Source: Bacteroides mediterraneensis
GTDB taxonomy: Bacteria > Bacteroidota > Bacteroidia > Bacteroidales > Bacteroidaceae
Direction of reading: 5' to 3'
Length of the DNA stretch: 58,008 nt
Assembly: GCF_016900355.1 (NCBI RefSeq)
Contig: NZ_JACJKA010000023.1
Coordinates: 1-58,008 of the forward strand
Positions 45,021 to 54,926 of this stretch are shown here, in pieces (the first letter of the stretch is position 1; every line of letters starts with the position of its first letter). The position numbers and the translations under genes are program-made. The notes below the pieces were generated by a model. That model saw only the letters and a list, made by a program, of their open reading frames with translations. It did not search any database and was not told the DNA's origin.

Positions 45021-47328
45021 CCGTTTCCTGACAGGACTTCTGTGGCTTGTTATGATGGCTGCATGCTCTACCACCAAGCATCTCCCAGAGGATGAGCTGC
45101 TTTACATCGGTACTCCCACACCTCAGATTGTAGGATACAACCCAGAGGATGAAGGAGAAGCAACCCTGGAAGAAGTACAGGGAGCTCTGAACGTGGCACC
45201 GAACAATTCGTTTTTCGGCAGCCCCAATCTTCGTATTCCTTTTCCTTTTGGATTGTGGGTATATAACCGCTTTGAACGCTATGAAAAAGGTATCGGAAAA
45301 TGGATTTTCAAGAAACTGGCAGCCGACCCTATCTATGTGTCGACGGTCAATCCGGAAACCCGTACCAAAGTGGCCAGCAACTTGCTGCGCGAGAACGGTT
45401 TCTTCCAAGGAAACGTAACGGTAAAAGTAGATACGGCCAAAAATCCTAAGAAGGCCAAACTACTGTATACCATTTATACGGGACAACGTTACAAACTGGA
45501 TTCCATAAGTTACGTGGGCTTCTCTGGTAAAGCGGATACGCTGATTCAAGAATCCTATGAAAAACGCCTACTCAAAAGGGAGGATGAGTTTTCCGTCAGC
45601 AAACTGGACGAAGAAAGAAACCGGCTGGTGGAACTGTTCCGCAACAACGGATATTACTATTATCGTTCCGATTTTATTACATTCCTGGCCGACACACTGA
45701 TCCGCCCGGGATATGTCAACTTAAAAATCGTACAGAAGCAGAATATTCCGGAAGACGGATTGCGCACATACTACATCGGGAATACGAAAATCAACTTGAT
45801 TGGATACAATGGGGAACAACCGGAGGATTCTCTGAACTTCCACAACTTTACCATTCATTATGCCGGGGAAAAACCAGGCATACGGTATGGAGTGCTTCGC
45901 CGTCGTTTCCTCTATCGTAGCGGAGAAACGTACTCACAAGTACGACAGAACTATACGCAACAGGCTCTGTCCAGACTGGGTGTGTTCAAATTCAATGACT
46001 TTAAATACACTCCCCGCCCCGGAACAGATACGCTGGATATTGACGTCAATGCCATGTTCGACCTGCCTTATGACAGTGAACTGGAACTGAACGTTACCAC
46101 CAAAAGCACCAAACAGACGGGACCGGGTGCAAAATTCAACCTTTCAAAGAAAAATTTTAAAAGAATGGGGGCTTCATTGAGCCTGGAACTGTCCGGATCT
46201 TATGAATGGCAAACCAGCTCTACAGTGGATGGTGAAAGTTCCGTAATGAATTCATACGAATTAGGAGCGGCGCTGTCATTGAATTTTCCCCGACTGATTC
46301 TCCCGTGGGTACGAAACCGGGTAGACCCGTTCCGCTTCCCGTCGGAAACTAATTTCAAGATTTATGCCGAACAATTGAATCGCGCCCGTTATTTCAAGAT
46401 GTTATCATTCGGAGGAACCGTGTCCTACAGTTTCCAACCCAAACGTAGCATCAAGCATACGGTCACACCGCTGCATCTGGCCTTCAACACCTTGCAGAAC
46501 CGTACAGCCCGCTTTGACTCTATTGCCAATGCCAACCCGATGCTGTTCCATAGTTTGGACGACCAGTTCATTCCTTCGCTGACTTACACCGTAACCTACG
46601 ACAACAGTTACCGGAAAAAGAAAAACCAAGTATGGTGGGAAAACTCACTGACCTCGGCCGGTAACGTAACTTCCATGATTTATGCCGCCTTCGGACAAAA
46701 GTTCAGCACCAAAGAAAAGAAACTGTTGGGAACTCCGTTCGCACAGTTCCTAAAATACTCTTCCGAAGTTCGCTTCCTGCACAACATCAGCGAAAAGCAG
46801 CAACTGGCTGCCCGACTCATGGGAGGAGTCATCTGGGCCTACGGAAACAAGACCATCGCCCCCTATAGCGAGCAGTTCTATGTGGGAGGTGCCAACAGTA
46901 TCCGTGCTTTTACAGTCCGTTCTATCGGTCCCGGAAGATTCCATCCTACGAACACGGCCAGCTATTCTTACGTGGATGAAACCGGTGACATCAAACTGGA
47001 AGCCAATCTGGAATACCGTTTTCGTATCCTGTCGAATTTCATGGGAGGCAACCTGAACGGCGCCACTTTTCTAGATGCCGGCAACGTATGGCTGATGCGA
47101 AAAGACGAGGCCCGCCCGGGAGCAGAATTCAGTCTGGATAATTTCTTCGACAGCATTGCACTCGGAACAGGTGTTGGACTACGCTACGACCTCTCCTTCC
47201 TCATCCTGCGTCTGGACTTCGGAATCGCTCTTCACGTTCCTTATGAAACTGGTAAAAAGGGATACTACAATATTCCCCGATTCAAGGACGGAATGGGTAT
47301 TCACTTTGCCATAGGATACCCATTCTAA
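44989..47328 (+). CDS. tamL: TamL: lipoprotein Omp85/BamA-family outer-membrane protein
   Basis: A 779-residue outer-membrane protein of the Omp85 superfamily with a lipoprotein signal peptide ending MAAC (Cys26), the lipidated form of TamA typical of Bacteroidetes. POTRA-like domains occupy about 50-400 (for example YRSDFITFLADTLIRPGYV, IKINLIGYNG). The C-terminal barrel includes FYVGGANSIRAFTVRSIGPG, similar to the family's substrate-lid VRGF/Y motif, and ends in Phe after a final strand IHFAIGYPF. It acts with TamB in outer-membrane biogenesis. The start is ambiguous among Met 1, 3 and 5. All lie inside the 3' end of tamB, which implies translational coupling. Confidence 0.93.
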   Translation: MKMKMKIKINSRFLTGLLWLVMMAACSTTKHLPEDELLYIGTPTPQIVGYNPEDEGEATLEEVQGALNVAPNNSFFGSPNLRIPFPFGLWVYNRFERYEKGIGKWIFKKLAADPIYVSTVNPETRTKVASNLLRENGFFQGNVTVKVDTAKNPKKAKLLYTIYTGQRYKLDSISYVGFSGKADTLIQESYEKRLLKREDEFSVSKLDEERNRLVELFRNNGYYYYRSDFITFLADTLIRPGYVNLKIVQKQNIPEDGLRTYYIGNTKINLIGYNGEQPEDSLNFHNFTIHYAGEKPGIRYGVLRRRFLYRSGETYSQVRQNYTQQALSRLGVFKFNDFKYTPRPGTDTLDIDVNAMFDLPYDSELELNVTTKSTKQTGPGAKFNLSKKNFKRMGASLSLELSGSYEWQTSSTVDGESSVMNSYELGAALSLNFPRLILPWVRNRVDPFRFPSETNFKIYAEQLNRARYFKMLSFGGTVSYSFQPKRSIKHTVTPLHLAFNTLQNRTARFDSIANANPMLFHSLDDQFIPSLTYTVTYDNSYRKKKNQVWWENSLTSAGNVTSMIYAAFGQKFSTKEKKLLGTPFAQFLKYSSEVRFLHNISEKQQLAARLMGGVIWAYGNKTIAPYSEQFYVGGANSIRAFTVRSIGPGRFHPTNTASYSYVDETGDIKLEANLEYRFRILSNFMGGNLNGATFLDAGNVWLMRKDEARPGAEFSLDNFFDSIALGTGVGLRYDLSFLILRLDFGIALHVPYETGKKGYYNIPRFKDGMGIHFAIGYPF

Positions 47329-47394
47329 CCTCCGGCAACCGGATTGACAAGAAAATTTAATGCATTTACAGACTATGGTATCAAAATAATTGCC

Positions 47395-47402
47395 TACCTT
47401 TG
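47395..47402 (+). promoter_or_regulatory. -7 promoter box between tamL and the nuo operon
   Basis: TACCTTTG matches TAnnTTTG. Transcription would start near 47409, upstream of the small ORF at 47435 and the nuo genes. No TTTG is seen at the -33 distance. Confidence 0.55.
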
Positions 47403-47434
47403 CAGCGTTTTTTGAAGGTATTAAGGTTTGTGGA

Positions 47435-47839
47435 ATGAATAAGTGGAAGACTTTTGCTTTTTTATCAATAATCACTCTTATGACATTATTCATAGGAGGC
47501 AGCCTTTATACGCTCCATCCAGACTTTCTACAAGAAGCAAATGCAGTAAAAGAACAGACAGAAAACTGTATCCATCCCCATCCTGACTATACGACTTCAA
47601 AGGCAGTGGACTACTTGATTTCCAACGGGAAAACAGATATTCCACATAATTTTTTGTGCGTACAGGCCCAAAAGGAGTTTGACGGGAAATTTTTCCTGAC
47701 CGCCTGCTGGATTAAAGAAAATTTCATGCGCAGGCCCCCTCTTTATTTACATACATCCTACCCTAGACATTCTAAACACCCTTATACGCATTTAAATCGA
47801 ATCTACTATTTATATACCCTCGAAAAAATCCTGATTTAA
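47435..47839 (+). CDS. Possible small exported protein upstream of nuoA
   Basis: A 134-residue open frame with a start that looks like a signal peptide or single membrane helix (MNKWKTFAFLSIITLMTLFIGGSL). The rest has no recognised domain, and the last ~50 residues are rich in Tyr, His and Pro, as in translated non-coding DNA. I choose the ATG at 47435 because an upstream in-frame ATG (47390) precedes the likely transcription start. It may be a genuine short gene or only the leader of the nuo transcript. No function can be given. Confidence 0.4.
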   Translation: MNKWKTFAFLSIITLMTLFIGGSLYTLHPDFLQEANAVKEQTENCIHPHPDYTTSKAVDYLISNGKTDIPHNFLCVQAQKEFDGKFFLTACWIKENFMRRPPLYLHTSYPRHSKHPYTHLNRIYYLYTLEKILI

Positions 47840-47948
47840 TACTATTTAAGATTCTTTACTGTTTCAGATACCCCATTGGAACAAACAGAGGTTTGACGTA
47901 TCGGAAACAGCCACACCTATTTATGTATCATCAAAAATTCTTAGATAT

Positions 47949-48299
47949 ATGTTTTTTACATTTATTATTGTAGTTATTCTGACAGCCGTCGTCCTTGTCG
48001 CTGCAGCTATGGCCATTGCGAAGCTACTTGCTCCGAGGTCATTCAACCCCCAGAAGGGAGAGCCGTACGAGTGTGGTATCCCTACCCGCGGACAATCATG
48101 GGTACAGTTCAGAGCCGGTTACTACCTGTTCGCCATCCTGTTCCTGATGTTCGACATCGAAACGGTATTTCTTTTTCCGTGGGCAGTAGTGGCAAGTCAG
48201 GTAGGAGTATATGCACTGGTCAGTGTAGGATTCTTCTTGGTTGTCTTAATCTTAGGCCTGGCATACGCCTGGCGGAAAGGAGCGCTTGAATGGAAGTAA
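47949..48299 (+). CDS. nuoA: NADH-quinone oxidoreductase subunit A
   Basis: Membrane subunit A of respiratory complex I, 116 residues with three membrane helices. The family core [40 protein letters not shown] is present in the first and second loops, with the conserved YECG-like loop and FDIE in helix 2. It is the first gene of the operon. Its 3' end overlaps nuoB by 10 bp. Confidence 0.96.
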   Translation: MFFTFIIVVILTAVVLVAAAMAIAKLLAPRSFNPQKGEPYECGIPTRGQSWVQFRAGYYLFAILFLMFDIETVFLFPWAVVASQVGVYALVSVGFFLVVLILGLAYAWRKGALEWK

Positions 48300-48880
48300 A
48301 AAAAGCAACCTCCATCCGTTCTATGAAGTACGAAGACTTCAAGAACAATGATTATTTGGAGGAGATGGTACGTCGTTTGAACATGGACGGCGCAGGTATC
48401 ATTTTAGGCACAGTAGACGAACTGATCAACTGGGGAAGAAGCAACTCTCTGTGGAGCCTTACTTTCGGAACCAGCTGTTGCGCCATTGAATTCATGGCAC
48501 TTGGAGCAGCCCGCTATGACATGGCCCGCTTCGGATTTGAGGTAACCCGTAACTCCCCGCGTCAGGCAGACATGATCATGGTACTGGGAACCATCACCTA
48601 CAAAATGGCTCCGGTATTGAAGCGTCTGTACGACCAGATGGCCGAACCGAAATACGTGGTGGCAGTAGGCGGATGTACCATTTCCGGTGGTCCGTTCATC
48701 AAATCCTATCATGTAGTAAACGGCATTGACAAAATCATCCCTGTCGACGTATATATTCCGGGATGTCCTCCACGGCCGGAAGCCTTCTTCTATGGAATGA
48801 TGCAACTCCAGCGTAAAATCAAAGTGGAACGTTTCTTAGGAGGCGTAAACCGCAAAGAAAAAGAGGAATCAACCAAGTAA
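48290..48880 (+). CDS. nuoB: NADH-quinone oxidoreductase subunit B
   Basis: Hydrophilic subunit that holds the terminal 4Fe-4S cluster N2, which passes electrons to quinone. It has 196 residues. The cluster ligands are visible as Cys63 and Cys64 (GTSCCAIEF), Cys129 (VGGCTISGG) and Cys159 ([10 protein letters not shown]). The start at 48290 overlaps the end of nuoA, and the next gene begins 8 bp after the stop, so translation is tightly coupled. Confidence 0.97.
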   Translation: MEVKKATSIRSMKYEDFKNNDYLEEMVRRLNMDGAGIILGTVDELINWGRSNSLWSLTFGTSCCAIEFMALGAARYDMARFGFEVTRNSPRQADMIMVLGTITYKMAPVLKRLYDQMAEPKYVVAVGGCTISGGPFIKSYHVVNGIDKIIPVDVYIPGCPPRPEAFFYGMMQLQRKIKVERFLGGVNRKEKEESTK

Positions 48881-48888
48881 AAAAGAAA

Positions 48889-50514
48889 ATGCAAATGGAA
48901 ATTGAAAAAATAAAAAGCATTACTCCTGAAGCGGAAATCAGTCAGGCCGGCGAAACGGTGGTCAAGATACCGGCAGACAAGCTGCATGCCACAGCCCAGG
49001 CCTTGCATGACGACAAAGAGGAGCCCATGGATTTCTTGCGTGACATCGTAGGAATGGACTGGGGGGAAGAAGGGCTTGGAGCACTCTACCTTTTGGAATC
49101 TACCCGCACAGGAGCCAGAATCATCCTCAAATCAGTAACAGCCGACCGGGAAAAAGCATTTTTACCGACTGTCAGTGATTTGTGGAAAACAGCCCTCATC
49201 AAAGAACGTGAAGTGTACGACTTTTTCGGCATCGTCTTCCTGAACCATCCGGATATGCGCCGCATCTTCCTGCGTGAAGACTGGAAAGGGTATCCGATGC
49301 GCAAGGATTATGACATGAACTCCAATCCGCTGCAGATGGACAACGAAGAGAATGCCGACCTTACTGACGAATACTTCCTCCGCCCGGACGGTACACTTGA
49401 GGGACGCAAAAACGTAGTGTTTGGAGAAGATGACTTCGTGGTGAACATCGGTCCGCAGCATCCGTCCACACACGGGGTGTTGCGTATGCGTACTTCTCTC
49501 GACGGGGAGAACATCCGCAAGATCGACCCGATTTTGGGCTACATCCACCGAGGCATCGAGAAGATGAACGAGAGCCTGACGTATCCGCAGACACTGGCGC
49601 TGACCGACCGTCTGGACTACCTGAGCGCGCACCAGAACCGTCACGCCCTGTGCATGTGCATCGAAAAGGCGGCGGGCATCGAGGTGCCGGAGCGTGCCCA
49701 GTACATCCGCACCATCATGGACGAGCTGCAACGTCTCGACTCGCACCTGCTGTTCTACTCCTGCCTGGTGATGGATATGGGCGGACTGACGCCGTTTTTC
49801 TACGGGTTCCGCGAGCGTGAGATGATTCTGGACATCTTTGAGGAGACTACCGGCGGCCGTCTGATTCAGAACTACAACATGATTGGGGGTGTGCAGGCGG
49901 ACATCCATCCCACTTTCCAGCAGAAGGTGAAGGAATTCATCAAGCACCTGCGCAGCGTGATCCAGGACTATCACGACATCTTCACGACCAATGTCATCGC
50001 CGACACCCGTCTGAAGGGCGTGGGAATCCTCTCGAAGGAGGATGCCATCTCGCTGGGCTGCACGGGAGGCACCGGACGTGCTTCGGGATGGGCCAACGAC
50101 GTGCGCAAGCATCATCCGTATGCGTTGTATAACAAGGTGGACTTCAAGGAAATCACTTATACGGAAGGCGACTCCTTCGCCCGCTACATGGTGCGTATGG
50201 ACGAAATCATGGAATCCTGCCACATCATCGAACAGTTGATTGACAACATTCCGGAAGGTGAATTCCGCGCAAAGACCAAACCGATTATCAAGCTGCCGGA
50301 AGGCGTGTTCACCTCGTCGGTGGAAACCAGCCGTGGGGAATTCGACGTGGTGCTCGAGAGTCACGGCGACAAGGTGCCTTACCGTCTGCACTACCGCTCC
50401 ACGGGTCTGCCGCTGGTACACGCCATGGATACCATCTGCCGCGGTACCAAGATTGCCGACCTGATTGCCATCGGCGGTACGCTCGACTTTGTCATCCCCG
50501 ACATCGACCGGTAA
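48889..50514 (+). CDS. nuoCD: NADH-quinone oxidoreductase subunits C and D fused
   Basis: A fusion of NuoC (about residues 1-165) and NuoD (about 184-541) in one 541-residue protein, as in E. coli and known Bacteroides. The NuoC half has EREVYDFFGIVFLNHPDMRRIFL. The NuoD half starts with NIGPQHPSTHGVLR, contains ALTDRLDYLSAHQN, and ends in FVIPDIDR, which with NuoB builds the quinone site. Base composition rises clearly in the NuoD half (about 49440-50515) and drops again at nuoH. A second ATG at 48895 is an alternative start. A 56-bp gap separates it from nuoH. Confidence 0.97.
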   Translation: MQMEIEKIKSITPEAEISQAGETVVKIPADKLHATAQALHDDKEEPMDFLRDIVGMDWGEEGLGALYLLESTRTGARIILKSVTADREKAFLPTVSDLWKTALIKEREVYDFFGIVFLNHPDMRRIFLREDWKGYPMRKDYDMNSNPLQMDNEENADLTDEYFLRPDGTLEGRKNVVFGEDDFVVNIGPQHPSTHGVLRMRTSLDGENIRKIDPILGYIHRGIEKMNESLTYPQTLALTDRLDYLSAHQNRHALCMCIEKAAGIEVPERAQYIRTIMDELQRLDSHLLFYSCLVMDMGGLTPFFYGFREREMILDIFEETTGGRLIQNYNMIGGVQADIHPTFQQKVKEFIKHLRSVIQDYHDIFTTNVIADTRLKGVGILSKEDAISLGCTGGTGRASGWANDVRKHHPYALYNKVDFKEITYTEGDSFARYMVRMDEIMESCHIIEQLIDNIPEGEFRAKTKPIIKLPEGVFTSSVETSRGEFDVVLESHGDKVPYRLHYRSTGLPLVHAMDTICRGTKIADLIAIGGTLDFVIPDIDR

Positions 50515-50570
50515 GATTCCGGCTGAAAGGTGGACAACCCTCACTGTAAAACTGAAAAATTGAAAGAAAT

Positions 50571-51662
50571 ATGTTTTTAGATTATTATAACTTCAGCCCG
50601 CTGCTCATGCAGATTCATGCCTTTCTGTGCAGTCTGATGCCCGAGTGGCTGGCACTTACATTGGAAGGCCTCGTGGTCGGCGTGTTCATTCTCGTCATGT
50701 ACGCCGTACTGGCCATCATCCTTATCTATATGGAGCGTAAAGTCTGTGCGGCTTTCCAGTGCCGTATCGGTCCGAACCGTGTAGGAGGAAAGGGAGGACT
50801 GTTGCAGGTTCCAGCCGACGTGTTGAAAATCCTGACCAAGGAAATCATCAGCCTGAAGAACTCCGACCATTTTCTGTACAACCTGGCTCCGTTCCTCGTC
50901 ATCTTGGCTTCTATCCTTACCTTCTCCTGCTTGCCGTGGAACAAAGGAGGGGAAATCCTGCACATGAACATCGGTATCTTCTTCGTGCTGGCAGCTTCTT
51001 CCATCGGCGTGCTGGGTATCCTGCTGGCCGGATGGAGTAGTAACAGCAAATATACGCTGATTGGTGCTGTACGAAGTGGTGCCATGATTATCAGTTATGA
51101 ACTTTCCATCGGCCTCAGCGTATTGACCATGGTGGTCATGAGCGGTGCCATGGACATCCAGACCATTGTAGAGGGTCAAGCCAACGGATGGAACATTTTC
51201 AAGGGACACATTCCAGCCATCATGGCGTTCATCATTTACCTGATTGCAGGTAATGCGGAGGCCAACCGTGGCCCGTTCGACTTGGCAGAAGCAGAACAGG
51301 AACTGACAGCCGGATACCATACAGAATATTCCGGTATGCACTTCGGGTTCTTCTATCTAGCCGAATACCTGAACTTGTTCATTACAGCCGGTATCGCCAC
51401 CACCCTGTTCCTGGGCGGATGGATGCCTTTGCACATTGCCGGTCTCGACGGGTTGAACCTGGTGATGGACTACATCCCCGGATTTGTTTGGTTTATGGGA
51501 AAAACCTTCCTCATCGTCTTCCTGCTGATGTGGATTCGCTGGACTTTCCCGCGCCTGCGTATCGACCAGGTACTGACACTGGAATGGAAATACTTGATGC
51601 CGCTTTCACTGGTGGTTTTGTTACTGATGACCGTATGCAAAGTATGCGGCCTGACATTTTGA
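50571..51662 (+). CDS. nuoH: NADH-quinone oxidoreductase subunit H
   Basis: Membrane subunit that joins the quinone site to the proton-pumping arm. It is 363 residues with about eight helices, slightly longer than the E. coli protein. Conserved segments include [74 protein letters not shown] and the C-terminal [13 protein letters not shown]. It lies between nuoCD and nuoI on the same transcript. Confidence 0.97.
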   Translation: MFLDYYNFSPLLMQIHAFLCSLMPEWLALTLEGLVVGVFILVMYAVLAIILIYMERKVCAAFQCRIGPNRVGGKGGLLQVPADVLKILTKEIISLKNSDHFLYNLAPFLVILASILTFSCLPWNKGGEILHMNIGIFFVLAASSIGVLGILLAGWSSNSKYTLIGAVRSGAMIISYELSIGLSVLTMVVMSGAMDIQTIVEGQANGWNIFKGHIPAIMAFIIYLIAGNAEANRGPFDLAEAEQELTAGYHTEYSGMHFGFFYLAEYLNLFITAGIATTLFLGGWMPLHIAGLDGLNLVMDYIPGFVWFMGKTFLIVFLLMWIRWTFPRLRIDQVLTLEWKYLMPLSLVVLLLMTVCKVCGLTF

Positions 51663-51678
51663 TTAATTTTTTTTGAAT

Positions 51679-52128
51679 ATGAATGCATTGGAAGAATATT
51701 TGAAAGGATACGTCAGCGGAGTAAAGAGTCTGCTGGTAGGTATGCGCACCTCCATGAAGGTGTTCTGCCAGAAGAAAGTGACCGAACAGTATCCGGAAAA
51801 CCGCCATACCACTCTCCATATTCCGGAACGCCACAGAGCCATGCTCGAAATGCCGGTCGATGAAAACGGCAACAACCGTTGCATCGCCTGCGGCCTGTGC
51901 CAGATGAACTGTCCGAACGGCACCATCCGCCTGACCACGGAAATGCGCGAGACGGAAGACGGCAAGAAGAAAAAAGTACTGGTGAAATACGAGTACAACC
52001 TGGGATCATGCATGTTCTGCATGCTGTGCGTCAATGCCTGCCCGCACGATGCCATCCGGTTCACGAATGACTTTGAGAATGCGGTGTTCCAGAAAGAAAA
52101 ACTCGTAATGACACTCAACAAGAAATAA
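51679..52128 (+). CDS. nuoI: NADH-quinone oxidoreductase subunit I (2x4Fe-4S)
   Basis: A ferredoxin-like subunit of 149 residues carrying clusters N6a and N6b. Two CxxCxxCxxxC sets are visible: Cys68, 71, 74, 78 (CIACGLCQMNC) and Cys111, 114, 117, 121 (CMFCMLCVNAC). The ATG at 51679 is preferred to a TTG two codons upstream. Without NuoEFG this subunit may be where electrons enter (inference). It is 16 bp after nuoH. Confidence 0.96.
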   Translation: MNALEEYLKGYVSGVKSLLVGMRTSMKVFCQKKVTEQYPENRHTTLHIPERHRAMLEMPVDENGNNRCIACGLCQMNCPNGTIRLTTEMRETEDGKKKKVLVKYEYNLGSCMFCMLCVNACPHDAIRFTNDFENAVFQKEKLVMTLNKK

Positions 52129-52144
52129 ATAAAACGAAACGGAT

Positions 52145-52660
52145 ATGAGTCTATCACTTCAAGAAATCGTATTTTACATCGTAGGTGCCTGTATCATTGT
52201 CAGCTCCATCTTGGCTGTCACTACAGGAAGACTGCTGCGTGCGGCCACTTACCTGCTGTTCGTGCTCTTCGGCACAGGCGCCATCTACGGAATCCTGGGC
52301 TACACCTTCCTGAGCGCAGTCCAGCTGATGGTGTACGCCGGAGGTATCGTGGTGTTGTATGTGTTCTCTATCTTGCTGACCCAGTCGGACAAGAATATGA
52401 AATACCGGCAGAACCGGGCCAAACTCATCAGCGTGCTGATTACCACCGTGGTGGGAGCCGTGCTGGTGCTCTTCCTGGTCATGACCAACGGCTTTGCCCT
52501 GAACCTGATTCCACAGGGAGTGGAACTTCCGGTCGACCAGATCGGACACGCGTTGATTGGTACCGACAAGTACCAGTTCGTCCTGCCGTTTGAGGCCGTC
52601 AGCGTATTGTTGTTAGCTTGTATGATTGGTGCGATATTGATTGCACGCAAAGAAAAATAA
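52145..52660 (+). CDS. nuoJ: NADH-quinone oxidoreductase subunit J
   Basis: A membrane subunit of 171 residues with five predicted helices. The third-helix segment AVQLMVYAGGIVVLYVFSILL is characteristic of NuoJ/ND6, whose mobile helix couples electron transfer to proton pumping. It is 16 bp after nuoI and 12 bp before nuoK. Confidence 0.95.
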   Translation: MSLSLQEIVFYIVGACIIVSSILAVTTGRLLRAATYLLFVLFGTGAIYGILGYTFLSAVQLMVYAGGIVVLYVFSILLTQSDKNMKYRQNRAKLISVLITTVVGAVLVLFLVMTNGFALNLIPQGVELPVDQIGHALIGTDKYQFVLPFEAVSVLLLACMIGAILIARKEK

Positions 52661-52672
52661 TACAGTAAGATT

Positions 52673-52990
52673 ATGGAAATAGAAATTCATGTAGTTCACT
52701 ACCTCGTCATCAGCACCGTCATGCTTTTCTGCGGCATCTATGGTTTCTTTACCCGCAAGAACCTGCTGGCACTGCTGATTTCAGTAGAATTGATGCTCAA
52801 TGCGACCAACATCAATTTCGCGGTATTCAACCGTTATCTTTTCCCCGGGCAACTGGAGGGGCATTTCTTCAGCCTGTTCGGAATAGCCATCGCTGCAGCC
52901 GAAACCGCCGTGGCCATTGCCATCATTATTAATGTGTATCGCAACCTGAAACAGGTGCTTACCGATGATATAACCGATTTGAAAGGATAA
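52673..52990 (+). CDS. nuoK: NADH-quinone oxidoreductase subunit K
   Basis: A 105-residue, three-helix membrane subunit homologous to ND4L and MnhC. The segment LLALLISVELMLNATNINF carries the conserved Glu, and a second Glu lies in IAAAETAVAIAIII. Both line the proton path. The standard length is about 100 residues. Confidence 0.96.
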   Translation: MEIEIHVVHYLVISTVMLFCGIYGFFTRKNLLALLISVELMLNATNINFAVFNRYLFPGQLEGHFFSLFGIAIAAAETAVAIAIIINVYRNLKQVLTDDITDLKG

Positions 52991-53016
52991 CTTTCTTATA
53001 CATTATTAAATTGCTT

Positions 53017-54906
53017 ATGGATTATACAATTCTGATACTTGCCCTCCCGATGCTGAGCTTCCTGCTTCTGGCACTGGCCGGCATGAAAATGCCTCATCGT
53101 GTAGCGGGCGCCATCGGCACACTTTCACTGGGAGTGGTAGCCGTACTGAGCTATCTGACGGCATTCAGCTATTTCACGGCTCCACGTACTGCGGAAGGCC
53201 TCTACCCCACGCTGACTCCGTGGAACATTGAATGGCTGCCGTTCACCTCATCGCTTCATATTGACATGGGTATCCTGCTGGACCCGATTTCCGTCATGAT
53301 GCTGGTGGTCATCTCCACCGTTTCCCTGATGGTACACATTTATTCTTTCGGTTACATGAAAGGAGAGGTGGGCTTCCAGCGGTATTACGCCTTCCTGTCA
53401 TTGTTTACTTTCTCCATGCTGGGACTGGTGGTTGCCACCAACATCTTCCAGATGTACGTGTTCTGGGAGCTGGTGGGTGTGTCTTCCTACCTGCTCATCG
53501 GTTTCTACTACACCAAACCGGAAGCTATTGCCGCCAGCAAGAAAGCGTTTATCGTGACCCGTTTTGCCGATTTGGGCTTCCTGATCGGTATCCTGATTTA
53601 CGGATATTACATGCAGACCTTCACCTTCAATCCCGGTACGGAACGTCTGATGCAGGCTGGAATGGTACTGCCGCTGGCCCTGGGACTGATGTTCGTGGGT
53701 GGTGCCGGTAAGAGTGCCATGTTCCCGTTGCACATCTGGTTGCCGGATGCCATGGAAGGTCCGACTCCGGTATCTGCCCTGATTCATGCCGCCACCATGG
53801 TGGTAGCCGGTGTATACCTGGTAGCCCGCATGTTCCCGTTGTTCATCGGTTATGCACCTCACACCCTGCACATCGTGGCTTGGGTAGGTGCTTTCACCGC
53901 CTTCTATGCCGCCAGCGTAGCCTGTGCGCAGAGTGACATCAAGCGTGTACTCGCCTTCTCCACCATCTCACAGATTGGTTTCATGATGGTAGCACTGAGT
54001 GTCTGCACTGCTATCGACCCACACGAAGGCGGTCTGGGTTACATGGCCGGCATGTTCCACCTGTTCACTCACGCCATGTTCAAGGCCTTGCTTTTCCTGG
54101 GTGCCGGATGCATCATCCATGCCGTACACAGCAACGAAATGGAAACCATGGGCGGCCTGCACAAATACATGCCGATTACCCACATCACCTTCCTGATTGC
54201 CTGCCTGGCCATCGCCGGTATTCCTCCGTTCTCCGGATTCTTCTCCAAGGACGAGATTCTGACGGCCTGCTTCCAGTACAGCCCGGTCATCGGATGGATT
54301 ATGACGATTATCGCCGGAATGACCGCTTTCTATATGTTCCGTCTGTACTACTGCATCTTCTGGGGCAAGGAAAACAAGGAACTGCATGCACATCATGTAC
54401 CGCATGAAAGTCCGCTGGCCATGACTTTCCCGCTGATGTTCCTGGCACTGGTTACCATCGTAGCCGGATTCATTCCTTTCGGACACTTCGTTTCTTCCAA
54501 TGGACATGCCTACGACATTCACCTCGACTGGGGAGTAGCCGGCACCAGCATCGTCATTGCCGTCATCGCCATCGCCCTGGCCACTTGGATGTATGCCCGC
54601 GAAAAACAGCCTGTACCCGAGATGCTGGCACAGCGCTTCAGTACCCTGCACCGTGCAGCCTACAAGCGCTTCTACATGGATGAGATCTGGTTGTTCGTTA
54701 CCAAGAAAATCATCTTCCGCTGCGTATCCACTCCGCTGGCATGGTTCGACCGCCACGTCATCGACCAGTTCATGAATTTCATGGCATGGAGCACCAACGC
54801 CGCTGGAGAAACCGTACAGCCGATACAGAATGGTAAAATCCAGACGTACACTCATTATTTCCTGGCAGGTATTATTGTACTGACAATCATCTTGCTGCTG
54901 AACTAA
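53017..54906 (+). CDS. nuoL: NADH-quinone oxidoreductase subunit L
   Basis: An antiporter-like proton-pumping subunit at the far end of the membrane arm, 629 residues, with the long C-terminal amphipathic helix region expected of NuoL. Key residues seen are Glu151 in FWELVGVSSYLLIG and Lys232 in GGAGKSAMFPLH, followed by WLPDAMEGPTPVSALIHAATMV. I start at ATG 53017. A TTG two codons upstream is possible but less likely. Confidence 0.97.
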   Translation: MDYTILILALPMLSFLLLALAGMKMPHRVAGAIGTLSLGVVAVLSYLTAFSYFTAPRTAEGLYPTLTPWNIEWLPFTSSLHIDMGILLDPISVMMLVVISTVSLMVHIYSFGYMKGEVGFQRYYAFLSLFTFSMLGLVVATNIFQMYVFWELVGVSSYLLIGFYYTKPEAIAASKKAFIVTRFADLGFLIGILIYGYYMQTFTFNPGTERLMQAGMVLPLALGLMFVGGAGKSAMFPLHIWLPDAMEGPTPVSALIHAATMVVAGVYLVARMFPLFIGYAPHTLHIVAWVGAFTAFYAASVACAQSDIKRVLAFSTISQIGFMMVALSVCTAIDPHEGGLGYMAGMFHLFTHAMFKALLFLGAGCIIHAVHSNEMETMGGLHKYMPITHITFLIACLAIAGIPPFSGFFSKDEILTACFQYSPVIGWIMTIIAGMTAFYMFRLYYCIFWGKENKELHAHHVPHESPLAMTFPLMFLALVTIVAGFIPFGHFVSSNGHAYDIHLDWGVAGTSIVIAVIAIALATWMYAREKQPVPEMLAQRFSTLHRAAYKRFYMDEIWLFVTKKIIFRCVSTPLAWFDRHVIDQFMNFMAWSTNAAGETVQPIQNGKIQTYTHYFLAGIIVLTIILLLN

Positions 54907-54926
54907 CAAAGAAGAATCTATAACGT

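Noticed and set aside
49162..50544. Long minus-strand open frame opposite nuoCD (460 codons), and similar ones opposite nuoH, nuoL and nuoM
   Set aside because: These are shadows of GC-richer coding DNA. The translations are His/Gln/Val-rich without family features, and the plus-strand genes are certain.
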